Assembly (NCBI GenBank): GCA_001915925.1
Contig: MNRL01000016.1
Span: forward strand, 45,258 to 109,257
DNA length: 64,000 bases
Origin: Clostridium sp. CAG:354_28_25
GTDB lineage: Bacteria > Bacillota > Clostridia > TANB77 > CAG-508
Reading direction: 5' to 3'
Every line of letters starts with the position of its first letter. Positions within the stretch are counted from its first letter, which is position 1. A model generated the notes under the pieces. The model was not told the DNA's origin, did not search any database, and worked only from the letters and a program-made list of their open reading frames with translations. Below, one piece after another: positions 26,355-35,171 of this stretch. The position numbers and the translations under genes are program-made.

Positions 26355-27083
26355 ATGGAAGAAAAAAATGAAGTTAGACTTCAAAAATTTTTGGCGGATA
26401 ATGGGATAGCTTCAAGAAGAAAATGCGAAGAAATAATATTAGAAGGAAGAGTAAAGGTAAATGAAAAAACTATAACAACATTAGGAACGAAGATAGATCC
26501 ATATCAAGATTTTGTGGAAGTAGATGGTAAAATTTTAAAAAGACAAGATGAAAAAATCTATATTTTATTAAATAAACCAATTGGATATGTAACAACTGTA
26601 AAAGATCAATTTAAGCGTGATACGGTTATGGATTTATTAAAAGATATAAAGACAAGAATAGTTCCAGTTGGTCGTTTAGACATGTATACTTCTGGAGCAC
26701 TTATATTATCAAATGATGGCGAATTTGTTAATAGAATTACACATCCAAGTCATGAGGTAGAAAAGACATATAATGTTACAGTACGAGGTAAAGTAACAAA
26801 AGAAGATATGCAAAAATTAGAAAATGGGGTAGACATAGGTGATTATGTAACCAAGCCAGCTAAAACCAAGATTTTAAAAGTAGATGAAAATAAAAATATC
26901 TCTAGATTTCAAATAATAATACATGAGGGTAAAAATAGGCAAATTAGAAGAATGTGTAAAGCTATAAATAAACCAGTCCTTGCTTTGCATAGAGCTGCAA
27001 TTGGAAAAATAAGTGTAAAAAATTTAAAAATAGGTCAGTATAGACCATTAACAAATAAAGAAATAGAAGAATTAATAAAATAA
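26355..27083 (+). CDS. rluB: pseudouridine synthase, RluB/RsuA family
   Basis: A 242-residue protein: an S4 domain at the N-terminus (RLQKFLADNGIASRRKCEE) and an RsuA-type catalytic domain with the Asp in GRLDMYTSG and the end motif HEGKNRQIRRM. RluB modifies 23S rRNA and RsuA 16S rRNA; the S4 form of this length fits RluB better. AAAGGGG precedes the ATG. Confidence 0.92.
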   Translation: MEEKNEVRLQKFLADNGIASRRKCEEIILEGRVKVNEKTITTLGTKIDPYQDFVEVDGKILKRQDEKIYILLNKPIGYVTTVKDQFKRDTVMDLLKDIKTRIVPVGRLDMYTSGALILSNDGEFVNRITHPSHEVEKTYNVTVRGKVTKEDMQKLENGVDIGDYVTKPAKTKILKVDENKNISRFQIIIHEGKNRQIRRMCKAINKPVLALHRAAIGKISVKNLKIGQYRPLTNKEIEELIK

Positions 27084-27152
27084 ATATTGATTATATTAAA
27101 ATAAAACTATATAATAATAAAAGATTATACATAAGATAAGGAGAAAAAAAGA

Positions 27153-27638
27153 ATGAGCTACAAAAAATATATTCCATTTGATGATTCTTTAAAAGAGGAC
27201 ATGATAGTACAAGGTAAAATAAAAAGTATTCAGCCATATGGAGCTTTTATAGAACTGAAGAATGGAGTAGTAGGATTATTGCATATAGAAGATATGTCTG
27301 TAGCAAGAATAAAAAGCCCATTTGATAGATTTTCTATAGGACAAGAAGTAAATGTTAAAGTAAAAAGCATAGATAAAGAAAATAACAGAATAATGTTTAC
27401 TTATAAAGAATTGCTAGGAACATGGGAAGAAAATGCAAAATTATTTAAAGAAGGAACAAAAGTAAAAGGTATTATAAGAAATACAGAAGCCCATAAAAAT
27501 GGTATTTTCATAGAGCTAAAACCCAATTTAGTAGGAATGGCTGAATATCAAGAAGGAATAGAATATGGAAAACAGGTGGATGTTTTTATAAAAAAAATTA
27601 TTCCGGAAAAGAAAAAAATTAAATTAATAATATGTTAA
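27153..27638 (+). CDS. S1 domain RNA-binding protein
   Basis: A 161-residue protein with two S1 folds. The first is GKIKSIQPYGAFIELKNG at residues 20-85; the second, at 95-160, is more diverged (VKGIIRNTEAHKNGIFIELK). Such short S1 proteins in Firmicutes are thought to act in mRNA binding or translation, without clear proof. AAGGAG precedes the ATG. Confidence 0.85.
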   Translation: MSYKKYIPFDDSLKEDMIVQGKIKSIQPYGAFIELKNGVVGLLHIEDMSVARIKSPFDRFSIGQEVNVKVKSIDKENNRIMFTYKELLGTWEENAKLFKEGTKVKGIIRNTEAHKNGIFIELKPNLVGMAEYQEGIEYGKQVDVFIKKIIPEKKKIKLIIC

Positions 27639-27651
27639 GGAGGAATTTAAG

Positions 27652-28593
27652 ATGGTAGAGGATAGTCAAATAAAAGCAGAAGTATCACCATTTGCAATAA
27701 GAGAAGGTGAAATTAAAGTATTTGACGGTAAAGATGGTTATGTTTCAATGAATCAAATCATAAACAAAATTAATTTAGGACATATTACAGATATTCATTT
27801 TCAAATCCTAGAAATAGTAAATGAATTTGAATTTATTACATCAAGACAAATTTATCAATTATTACAAATAAAGGGAATAGAAATAAAATCTCAAGATAAA
27901 TTAAATAAAAAATTAGAACAATTAATAAAAACAAAAATATTAACAAGATATTATTTCCATTCAGAAGATGGAAAGGGAATATATAGAATATATTGTCTAG
28001 AAAAAATGGGAAAATATTTGTTGAATTCAAGAGATATAGAATGTAAATGGCAACCAACAGACAATGTTAAACCAGTTGCATTAATTAAGAAAAGATTAGC
28101 AGGAAACCAAACATTACTTGCTTATTTAAGAAAAGTTAAAGCGTTTGACTCATATGTTGTAAAACCACAGCTTACAGCTAAAACATTAGCAAAACCTTTT
28201 AAAGCATCAGGTGGTAGTGTTAAATTAACTAAAAATAATAAATCAATTTCTTTCTTATTCGAAGTTGTAAGAAGAGAAGAAGATTGGAAAAATAAATTAG
28301 TAGAAAAAATGAGATTATATCAAGATTTTTACGATAATTTTGTACCAGGAGATTCTGGATTTCCAATTATGCCACAATTAATATTTGTTTGTGAAGATGA
28401 AAAACATACCGCAGAAACATTTAAATTAATTGTTACAAAAGGATTAGAAATATCAAAAATAAAACTATATTTTACAACAGATTTAAGACAAAATAAGGAA
28501 TCATTAGAAGATACTTTAATTGAATTTAAATTAGATGAGAATACAAATAAATATAAAGTTGCAAATGTTGAATTAAAACTATTAGAAGATTAA
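27652..28593 (+). CDS. replication-relaxation-like winged-helix protein
   Basis: A 313-residue protein. Residues 45-125 form a winged helix (ITDIHFQILEIVNEFEFITS, then LEQLIKTKILTRYYFH). The C-terminal part, 180-290, has FLFEVVRREEDWKNK and LIFVCEDEKHTAETF, which fit the Replic_Relax family with its nuclease-like fold. Family members accompany plasmid and conjugative-element genes. It lies 13 bases after the S1 gene and converges on the VirD4/TraG-type gene. GGAGG precedes the ATG. Confidence 0.65.
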   Translation: MVEDSQIKAEVSPFAIREGEIKVFDGKDGYVSMNQIINKINLGHITDIHFQILEIVNEFEFITSRQIYQLLQIKGIEIKSQDKLNKKLEQLIKTKILTRYYFHSEDGKGIYRIYCLEKMGKYLLNSRDIECKWQPTDNVKPVALIKKRLAGNQTLLAYLRKVKAFDSYVVKPQLTAKTLAKPFKASGGSVKLTKNNKSISFLFEVVRREEDWKNKLVEKMRLYQDFYDNFVPGDSGFPIMPQLIFVCEDEKHTAETFKLIVTKGLEISKIKLYFTTDLRQNKESLEDTLIEFKLDENTNKYKVANVELKLLED

Positions 28594-28634
28594 TATTAAA
28601 AATTAATTTTAGTTTGGAAGATATTATAGCAATG

Positions 28635-28665
28635 AAAAAAGTCGCTATTTAATAGCGACTTTTTT
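28635..28665. terminator. bidirectional terminator between convergent genes
   Basis: AAAAAGTCGCTATT and AATAGCGACTTTTT form a perfect 14-bp stem flanked by A- and T-tracts, so it can stop transcription from both sides. Confidence 0.85.
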
Positions 28666-28673
28666 GTTTTAAA

Positions 28674-28704
28674 AAGGGATTTTAGGAACGTCCCCAAATC
28701 TCTA
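28674..28704. repeat. dispersed GGGACGTTC repeat, copy 3
   Basis: AGGGATTT-TAGGAACGTCCCC-AAATCTC, the same layout as copies at 13566 and 15814, with a slightly worn right arm. Confidence 0.6.
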
Positions 28705-28709
28705 TATGA

Positions 28710-31040
28710 TTATTTATTAGAATTTCCTCTTTTTAAATCTACGATTATTGCATCATCATTATCAAATAAGAAATTTGAATCTGATGTATCTGTTTTTATT
28801 GGATCTATTTCTGCTGAATTATTAGTATCTGTAAAATCTACATTTCCATAGTTAAATTTAGGCTTTCTTCTTAATCTAGAATCTGATTCATCAGAAATAC
28901 CACTTGTGAATTTTTCGAAGTTAAAGAATTTTACTTTTTGTTTTTCTTTATATTTTGAATCTACATGATCAACTTTACCTTTTCCAACTTGGATTCCACC
29001 TTTAGGATTTAATATTTTATAAGCACATTGTTTTGCTTTTAAAGAACCAAGTTTATCTGGTTTAAAGTATTCTGTCCAACCATATTCAATTTGACCATAT
29101 TTTTCATCGTAAGTACCTTTTGATGTATGATAATCGTTTTTAAATTTCCATTTTCTCTTATTACCAAATTCTTTAGACCACCATTCTCTATCATCTGGAG
29201 TAGCACCACCAAATAGTAACTTGTTACTACAGTTTGCAAGAATTGTTTGTCTATATCTTGAATAAACTTTACTTCCTAATTGTTCTAAGTTTTGAGCTGC
29301 GATTAATGTACCAACACGATATTTTCTATATAAAGTAAAGATAACATCTATGTCTTTGCATATGAAATCTGGAAATTCATCTATATATAAGAAATGTGGA
29401 ACTCTATTTTTCTCGTTACCAGGTCTTCTTAGAACAGAGTTTTGCATTAATAATATAAAGAATAGTCCAAATGCTTTGTGTGTAGCAGCACCTAAGTCAC
29501 CTCTACGAGTACATACAAATGTAACTTCGCCATTTTCAAGAGCTTCATCAAAATTAATGTTATTGTTACGGTTACAAAGGATGTCTCTAACACCTTCAAT
29601 TCTTAATAGATTATCTAATTGTGTAACAGCAGAGTATACGAATTTTTCTGTATCTGCTCTTCCAGAACCACTTCTATAGAAGTTCTTTTTAAAATAAGCT
29701 ATTAGCATTTTATATTGAACAGATAATTCATCATCATATTCCATTTTTCTACACATTTCTTCTGCTAGATCGAAATCTGTAAGCATTTCTAACATATCTG
29801 ATAAGTTTGGTAAATCTCCATCATTTAATTTTGGATACATAACTTTAAGTAATATAGATAAGTTTTCGATAGCTTGTGTTGCTACATTATCACGAAATGC
29901 TTCTTCCACATCTGTATGTGTTGTTTGATACATACTTCTTAAAGCAGATGAAATAGCTATTGCAGTTTTTAATGGATCATCGAATATAAATGGATTTATA
30001 CCTATAGAATCTGGATTATCTGGGTCAATTAAATTATAAGGAATATTAAAGTTATCTGCTATTTTCATCATATTTTCTATAGAAGAAAAGTCTGGAGAAA
30101 TAGCTGTAATTCCTAAATTTTTATATTTAATATCATCAGATGAAGAATCTATAATCATTTTCTTCATATATGTTTTATAAATTTTTAATTTACTTTCAAC
30201 AGGTTTTAACATATTTAAATTAAAGTATTTGTTTAAAAAGTCATTATTATATGGAGCATTAAGAGTAGCAATTCCAGTTTTTAGTGCTGTAAATCCCATT
30301 TCTTTAGCATTTTCTTCAAAAAATAGTTTCTTTTCAATATCTCTTGCTACCATTGGTTCTATTACCATAGTTGTTTTTCCTGTACCAGAAGAACCAACTA
30401 TTAATGTAGATTCAAATCTTTTATCTTCTGCGATTACAGCAGGTTTGCCAAGCTCAGCATCAATACAAAGAATGTTTTCACAAGTATATGGTCCAATATT
30501 TTTTGGTGCGGAAGATAAATCTATACCTTTAAAGTCTAGTATAGAATCTTTTATATCCAAAGTATCATTAAGTTTTGTATAAATAAATTTAAATACCATA
30601 AAGAATGTGGTTAATGGTATATATAAAGCTATAGCTGTAAAGGCAGGTTTTATTAACTCGGATGAAGTAGTAATCAAACCAATATAGTTAGGTAGTGACA
30701 TTAATAAAATCCATAAAATTTCGTTTAACCATTGTACGACCATTGATATTACAATAGTGTATAAAACTACTATATATGTATACATAAATGAGAGCTTGAT
30801 TTTATCTGATTTTGTAAATGATGAGGAACCAGAAAATAAAAATGCAAAAATAGGGCAGGCTATTGCAAGTGTATATTGTATTGGTCCCCAATATGATAAC
30901 GATATTCCACTAAAAAATAGAAATAGTAATTCTACTACTCTATCTACTAATATATATATAGATATTAGTGTTAATATATATGTTAAAAAAGTATTTCTAT
31001 TAGTTTTTAATTTTTTTAAAAATTTATCAAAAAGTTTCAA
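28710..31040 (-). CDS. VirD4/TraG-type coupling ATPase (TraM recognition domain)
   Basis: A 776-residue ATPase. Four to five membrane helices fill residues 15-155. Walker A is VGSSGTGKTT near residue 217, Walker B is FLYIDEF near 552, and the VGTLIAAQNLEQL motif after it marks the TraM-recognition region of T4SS coupling proteins. Such proteins feed DNA to a conjugation channel. No relaxase, VirB4 or channel gene is seen within the window. The C-terminal 80 residues are polar and acidic. The convergent winged-helix gene may be its partner. Confidence 0.82.
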   Translation of the reverse strand: MKLFDKFLKKLKTNRNTFLTYILTLISIYILVDRVVELLFLFFSGISLSYWGPIQYTLAIACPIFAFLFSGSSSFTKSDKIKLSFMYTYIVVLYTIVISMVVQWLNEILWILLMSLPNYIGLITTSSELIKPAFTAIALYIPLTTFFMVFKFIYTKLNDTLDIKDSILDFKGIDLSSAPKNIGPYTCENILCIDAELGKPAVIAEDKRFESTLIVGSSGTGKTTMVIEPMVARDIEKKLFFEENAKEMGFTALKTGIATLNAPYNNDFLNKYFNLNMLKPVESKLKIYKTYMKKMIIDSSSDDIKYKNLGITAISPDFSSIENMMKIADNFNIPYNLIDPDNPDSIGINPFIFDDPLKTAIAISSALRSMYQTTHTDVEEAFRDNVATQAIENLSILLKVMYPKLNDGDLPNLSDMLEMLTDFDLAEEMCRKMEYDDELSVQYKMLIAYFKKNFYRSGSGRADTEKFVYSAVTQLDNLLRIEGVRDILCNRNNNINFDEALENGEVTFVCTRRGDLGAATHKAFGLFFILLMQNSVLRRPGNEKNRVPHFLYIDEFPDFICKDIDVIFTLYRKYRVGTLIAAQNLEQLGSKVYSRYRQTILANCSNKLLFGGATPDDREWWSKEFGNKRKWKFKNDYHTSKGTYDEKYGQIEYGWTEYFKPDKLGSLKAKQCAYKILNPKGGIQVGKGKVDHVDSKYKEKQKVKFFNFEKFTSGISDESDSRLRRKPKFNYGNVDFTDTNNSAEIDPIKTDTSDSNFLFDNDDAIIVDLKRGNSNK

Positions 31041-31155
31041 AACATTCCACCACTTTCATTTAAATCTGTAAAAATATACATATATATTATCCTATAAAAT
31101 GAGGAAAAAAACAAGATATTTGCACTATTTTATAAAAAAAAGTCATATTGAATAC

Positions 31156-31184
31156 TTGAATATGAAAGAATTTATTAATATAAT
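31156..31184 (+). promoter_or_regulatory. promoter of the flippase gene
   Basis: TTGAAT and TATAAT with a 17-base spacer, 43 bases before the ATG. Confidence 0.6.
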
Positions 31185-31226
31185 ATGATTTAGTTTAATA
31201 CAATAGAAAAAAGAAAGGATTTAAAT

Positions 31227-32855
31227 ATGAAAAAACAAAAAAATAAAGTACTAAAAGAAGGCTTTATGCAAGCAGTACTTTCGCTGATGTTTTCTCAGGT
31301 ACTTATTAAATTGTTAGGGTTGGTATATAACTTATACCTTACAAATAAAGATGGTTTTGGAGATCAAGGAAATGCGATATATTCCGGTTCTTATCAAATA
31401 TATGCATTATTACTTACATTATCATCAATTGGAGTTCCAAATGCAATTTCTAAGTTGGTAGCAGAAAGAACTGCAAAGGGGGACCATAAAGGAGCAATAA
31501 GAATATTTAAGGTAGCATTAGCTACATTTGCAATAATTGGATTAGTAGGAACTTTATTGTTATTCTTTGGAGCAGATATTATTGCAACATATTGGCTTAA
31601 TATTCCAGAAGCAAAATATACATTAATTACATTATCACCAGCAGTATTTTTTGTAACTGTAGCTGCAGTACTTAGAGGGTATTGTAATGGAAAACAAGCA
31701 ATGAGAGTAACTGCTAGGTCGCAAACATTAGAACAAGTATTTAAGACGGTATTAGTAATAATAATAGTAGAAATTGTTTATAAAATGACTAATGGAAATA
31801 CTGTTTGGATGGCAGCTGCAGCAAATGTTGCAACGACATTGTCAATATTTATGAGCTTTATGTATTTAGTAAGATTTTATAGAATAACAAGAACTGAAAG
31901 AGCTAAAGAATTAAAAGAAACTGTAAATTATAAATATCAAAATGTTAAAAGTATTGTAAAAAAAATATTAAGTGTTTCAATACCGATGTCATTAAGTTCA
32001 ATAATGTCATCTTTTAATAAAAATATAGATTCGTTCACTGTTGTAAGTGGACTTAAGAAATTTATGACAGAATCAGACGCAAAAGCACAATATGGAATTT
32101 TAGGAGGAAAAGTTGATACATTAACGTCATTGCCTTTATCAATTAATATTGCTTTTGCAACAGCATTAGTTCCAACTATTTCTAGAGCGATTGCAAGTGG
32201 GGATAAAGAAACAACAACAAAAAGAGTTTCGTTTTCTTTAATGGCTAGTATGCTTATAGGACTTCCTTGTACAATAGGAATGATAGTTTTTGCAGATCCA
32301 ATATTGCATTTACTATATCCTGCACAACCAGAAGGAGCATTATTATTACAGATATCTTCACTAACTATAATTTTTACTATATTAGACCAAACTATTAATG
32401 GAACTTTGCAAGGAATTGGGAAAGTTATGGTGCCTGCAATTTCATTAGGGTGTGGAATGCTAGCAAAACTGGTTATAAATTTACTTTTAGTTTCAAATCC
32501 ATCTTTTGGGGCAAATGGAGCTGCTATTGGTTCTGTAGTATGTCATATGGTAGCTTTTTCAATAGCATTTACTACATTAAGAAGAAATGTAACATTGAAT
32601 TTAAAGGTTGGAAACTTTTTAATAAAACCGATAATTGCAACAATTATAATGTCAATTTGTTCATTATTCATATATAATGTACTTTTAGGAATAATATCAC
32701 AAGCTTTGGCAACACTAATAGCAATTATATTTGCTGTGATAATTTATGCGATATCAGTGGTAGTATTAAAAATTTTATCAAAAGAAGAGTTTTTCATGAT
32801 TCCATATGGACAAAAGATATACCAATTGCTTGAAAAGCTTGGTATATATAGATAA
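31227..32855 (+). CDS. MATE-like lipid flippase, SpoVB/MurJ-type
   Basis: A 542-residue protein with about 14 membrane helices. The N-terminus (GFMQAVLSLMFSQVLIKLLGLVYNLYL) and ALLLTLSSIGVPNAISKLVAE are typical of the polysaccharide-flippase group that contains SpoVB and MurJ-like proteins, which move lipid-linked cell-wall or polymer precursors outward. The exact cargo is not clear. AAAGGA precedes the ATG, and a consensus promoter lies just upstream. Confidence 0.87.
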   Translation: MKKQKNKVLKEGFMQAVLSLMFSQVLIKLLGLVYNLYLTNKDGFGDQGNAIYSGSYQIYALLLTLSSIGVPNAISKLVAERTAKGDHKGAIRIFKVALATFAIIGLVGTLLLFFGADIIATYWLNIPEAKYTLITLSPAVFFVTVAAVLRGYCNGKQAMRVTARSQTLEQVFKTVLVIIIVEIVYKMTNGNTVWMAAAANVATTLSIFMSFMYLVRFYRITRTERAKELKETVNYKYQNVKSIVKKILSVSIPMSLSSIMSSFNKNIDSFTVVSGLKKFMTESDAKAQYGILGGKVDTLTSLPLSINIAFATALVPTISRAIASGDKETTTKRVSFSLMASMLIGLPCTIGMIVFADPILHLLYPAQPEGALLLQISSLTIIFTILDQTINGTLQGIGKVMVPAISLGCGMLAKLVINLLLVSNPSFGANGAAIGSVVCHMVAFSIAFTTLRRNVTLNLKVGNFLIKPIIATIIMSICSLFIYNVLLGIISQALATLIAIIFAVIIYAISVVVLKILSKEEFFMIPYGQKIYQLLEKLGIYR

Positions 32856-33035
32856 CAGAGGATTGAACATTGTAAAATAAATGGTAAAAAAAACCAGCTT
32901 TTCCTAGAGAGAATGAGGTTTGAACAAAAAAATAATAAAAAAAAAAGAAGGATTTTAGTAAAAATTGGCGAATATAAGATTTAGTAGGCATTTCAAAGCA
33001 CTACATAAACACAAACTATTTAGGAGGTAATTTAA

Positions 33036-33314
33036 ATGAACAAAGCTGATTTAATCGCAGCAATCGCTGCAAAAACAGGAGAAACAAAAAAAAGTGCTGA
33101 AGCATCAGTAAATGCATTCGTAGATGTAATTACAGAATCTTTAGTAAAAGGTGATAAAGTTCAATTAGTTGGATTTGGATCTTTCGAAGTAAGAAAAAGA
33201 GCTGCTAGAAAAGGAAGAAATCCTCAAACTAAAGAAGAAATCAAAATACCTGCTTCAAAAGCTCCAGTATTCAAAGCTGGAAAAGCTTTAAAAGATTTAG
33301 TAAACAAAAAATAA
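33036..33314 (+). CDS. hup: DNA-binding protein HU
   Basis: A 92-residue histone-like protein: MNKADLIAAIAAKTGETKK at the start, VGFGSFEVRKRAARKGRNPQT as the DNA-binding arm, and KAGKALKDLVN at the end. HU bends and wraps DNA as a dimer. AGGAGG precedes the ATG, and codon choice differs from neighbours (more GCT and GTA repeats), in line with high expression. A terminator follows. Confidence 0.96.
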   Translation: MNKADLIAAIAAKTGETKKSAEASVNAFVDVITESLVKGDKVQLVGFGSFEVRKRAARKGRNPQTKEEIKIPASKAPVFKAGKALKDLVNKK

Positions 33315-33351
33315 TTGAATTTTTATATATTAAAAAATATGAATTCATATT

Positions 33352-33377
33352 AAAAAAGGTCTTAGGACCTTTTTTTC
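33352..33377 (+). terminator. terminator after hup
   Basis: AAAAAAGGTC and GACCTTTTTT pair around a 4-base loop, ending in Ts. Confidence 0.8.
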
Positions 33378-33379
33378 TT

Positions 33380-33420
33380 CCAAAATAATAGAGTATAAGA
33401 ACTATACTTTATTATTTTGG
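33380..33420. repeat. long inverted repeat
   Basis: Two 18-base arms pair fully apart from one G-U, around a 5-base AGAAC loop. It sits directly behind the hup terminator and lacks a T-run. Confidence 0.6.
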
Positions 33421-33524
33421 AAAAATTTTAAAATAAAGATAACGCAAAAACGTTAATAAGTAAGGGATTTCTTAAATAAAATAAAAAAATTTAAAAGATA
33501 AAATAAAAAAAATTAAAAAAAGTA

Positions 33525-33553
33525 TTGACAGAAAATTAAAAACATAGTATACT
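33525..33553 (+). promoter_or_regulatory. promoter of the tRNA cluster
   Basis: TTGACA and TATACT with a 17-base spacer, 20 bases before tRNA-Val. Confidence 0.75.
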
Positions 33554-33573
33554 AAAACTCGTCGGAAGAAAAC

Positions 33574-33649
33574 GGTCGCATAGCTCAGCTGGGAGAGCAT
33601 CTGCCTTACAAGCAGGGGGTCATAGGTTCGAGCCCTATTGCGACCACCA
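33574..33649 (+). tRNA. tRNA-Val (TAC)
   Basis: A 76-base cloverleaf with acceptor GGTCGCA/TGCGACC, anticodon loop CTTACAA, T-loop GGTTCGAGCC and an encoded CCA. It is first in a cluster of three with one promoter. Confidence 0.96.
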
Positions 33650-33661
33650 CTTTTCTTATAC

Positions 33662-33738
33662 GGCCCGGTAGTTCAGTTGGTTAGAACGCTAGCCTGTCAC
33701 GCTAGAGGTCGACGGTTCGAGCCCGTTCCGGGTCGCCA
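33662..33738 (+). tRNA. tRNA-Asp (GTC)
   Basis: A 77-base cloverleaf with acceptor GGCCCGG/CCGGGTC (one G-U), anticodon loop CTGTCAC, discriminator G and an encoded CCA. Confidence 0.96.
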
Positions 33739-33814
33739 TTTTTTTATATATAGGAAATGGTGTGGAAAACATATAAGAAAAAATATACTTATCAACAATT
33801 TAATTTAATAATAA

Positions 33815-33890
33815 GCCTCGATAGCTCAGTTGGTAGAGCAAGGGACTGAAAATCCCTGTGTCACTGGTTCGATTCCCGTTCGAGGCACCA
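33815..33890 (+). tRNA. tRNA-Phe (GAA)
   Basis: A 76-base cloverleaf with acceptor GCCTCGA/TCGAGGC, anticodon loop CTGAAAA and an encoded CCA. The phage integrase gene lies 110 bases past its 3' end, pointing toward it, so this tRNA is the likely integration site. Confidence 0.96.
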
Positions 33891-34004
33891 TTAAAAATCG
33901 CTATATCAATAGGTATAGCGATTTTCTTTTATCTACACAAGTATTAAATATTTTAAATATTTTAAACATTTTCAATAGTTTAGTGTGTCAAAAAGTGTGT
34001 CAAA
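33891..34004. other. candidate left attachment region of the prophage
   Basis: Holds the tRNA terminator, then AT-rich repeats, then two copies of AGTGTGTCAAA 12 bases apart (33982 and 33994) that overlap the integrase stop. Such short direct repeats beside int often are integrase arm sites. The crossover core cannot be fixed without the right end, which lies outside the window. Confidence 0.4.
33894..33929. terminator. terminator after tRNA-Phe
   Basis: AAAATCGCTATA and TATAGCGATTTT form a perfect 12-bp stem, followed by CTTTT. Confidence 0.8.
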
Positions 34005-35124
34005 CTTTTAACAAGTTATTTAATTTTTCAGTTGCATTTTTCTTATCTTCTTCGTCTAGATGAGTATATATGTTGAGTAATGTTTTTACATCTTTATGCC
34101 CAGTTAAATATTGTGCTTCTTTTATAGAAATTCCAGCTTTGTGTAAAAAAGAAGCATAAGTATGTCTTAATTGGTGATAAGTAAATTTAATGGCTTTAAA
34201 TTCTTTGCTATTTTGATTTTGACACATTTTTTGTGTGTCAAGCTGGTCTTTATAGTATAACTTATTAATTTCTCTTAGAGTGTATTCTAAAACTCTTCTA
34301 ATAGATGTTTCTGTCATTAGTTGTTTAGATTTAATAGAAGGGAAGACAAGTTCACTATCTTTATGATTTAATTTCATTTCTTTCACTTTGTCTTGCATAA
34401 TTTCTAAAATCGGAATTTTTCTGCTAGTTTTGCCTTTAGTACCTTTTATTTCTGGTCTATTTTTCTCCCAGTGAACAGCTTTGTTAACATATAAAGTCCA
34501 ATTTTCTATGTCTATGTCTTTATATAGAAGAGGAGCAACTTCCTCTCGTCTTATTCCCGTATATAGCATAAAAAGAACCATAAAACATCTGCTATCATTT
34601 TCGGCAACTTTCTGTAAATAAGAAATATCTATATCTGTTAATATTTGTTTTTCTTTCGCAATGTGTTTAGTTTGTTTAATGCTTTTTGCTACATTTTTAT
34701 AAATATAGTCATTGTCTACGGCTTTATCTAGAATTTGTTTAATTGTAAGAAGTGCAACATCTTTTCTTCTAGTGATTCCTTTTTTGGATAAAGAATTTAA
34801 CATATTAACAATATCTGTTTGCTTTAAATTTTTTAATAATATATTTCCGATATAAGGTTTTATATATAGTCTTATAGTATCTTTATACATTTTAACAGTA
34901 GCTTGTTCTTTATCGGCTTTATATGTCTCTAGCCATTTATCTGCCCAAACAGAAATGGTCATGTTTTCGTCATTTGTAATCATGCCATTATTAGATTTAT
35001 ATTTCAATTCTATATATTGTCGTTCTAAATCTTTTGGGCTATCAGAATACAATGTTTTAATCTTCCCATCAACAGAAACTCTTTTCATTAATCTACCATC
35101 TTTTCTAGTAGTATATTTAAACAT
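34000..35124 (-). CDS. int: phage tyrosine integrase
   Basis: A 374-residue tyrosine recombinase. The N-terminal arm-binding domain (YTTRKDGRLMKRV) and a SAM-like core-binding domain (ISVWADKWLETYKADK) precede the catalytic domain. Active residues are visible: R in TGIRREE, H-x-x-R in YHQLRHTYAS, H in LTGHKD and Y in LNIYTHLDE. The ATG at 35124 has AAAGGA 8 bases before it; an ATG at 35133 touches that site. It is read toward tRNA-Phe, as is usual for tRNA-targeting phages. Confidence 0.95.
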   Translation of the reverse strand: MFKYTTRKDGRLMKRVSVDGKIKTLYSDSPKDLERQYIELKYKSNNGMITNDENMTISVWADKWLETYKADKEQATVKMYKDTIRLYIKPYIGNILLKNLKQTDIVNMLNSLSKKGITRRKDVALLTIKQILDKAVDNDYIYKNVAKSIKQTKHIAKEKQILTDIDISYLQKVAENDSRCFMVLFMLYTGIRREEVAPLLYKDIDIENWTLYVNKAVHWEKNRPEIKGTKGKTSRKIPILEIMQDKVKEMKLNHKDSELVFPSIKSKQLMTETSIRRVLEYTLREINKLYYKDQLDTQKMCQNQNSKEFKAIKFTYHQLRHTYASFLHKAGISIKEAQYLTGHKDVKTLLNIYTHLDEEDKKNATEKLNNLLKV

Positions 35125-35171
35125 ACAAAACATCCTTTCGCTTAATATAATAAAAAATTAAATGCTATATT

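Noticed and set aside
28710..31040. An integrated conjugative element around the VirD4-like gene
   Set aside because: No relaxase, VirB4, integrase or direct repeats were seen within several kb on either side; neighbours are ordinary chromosomal genes.
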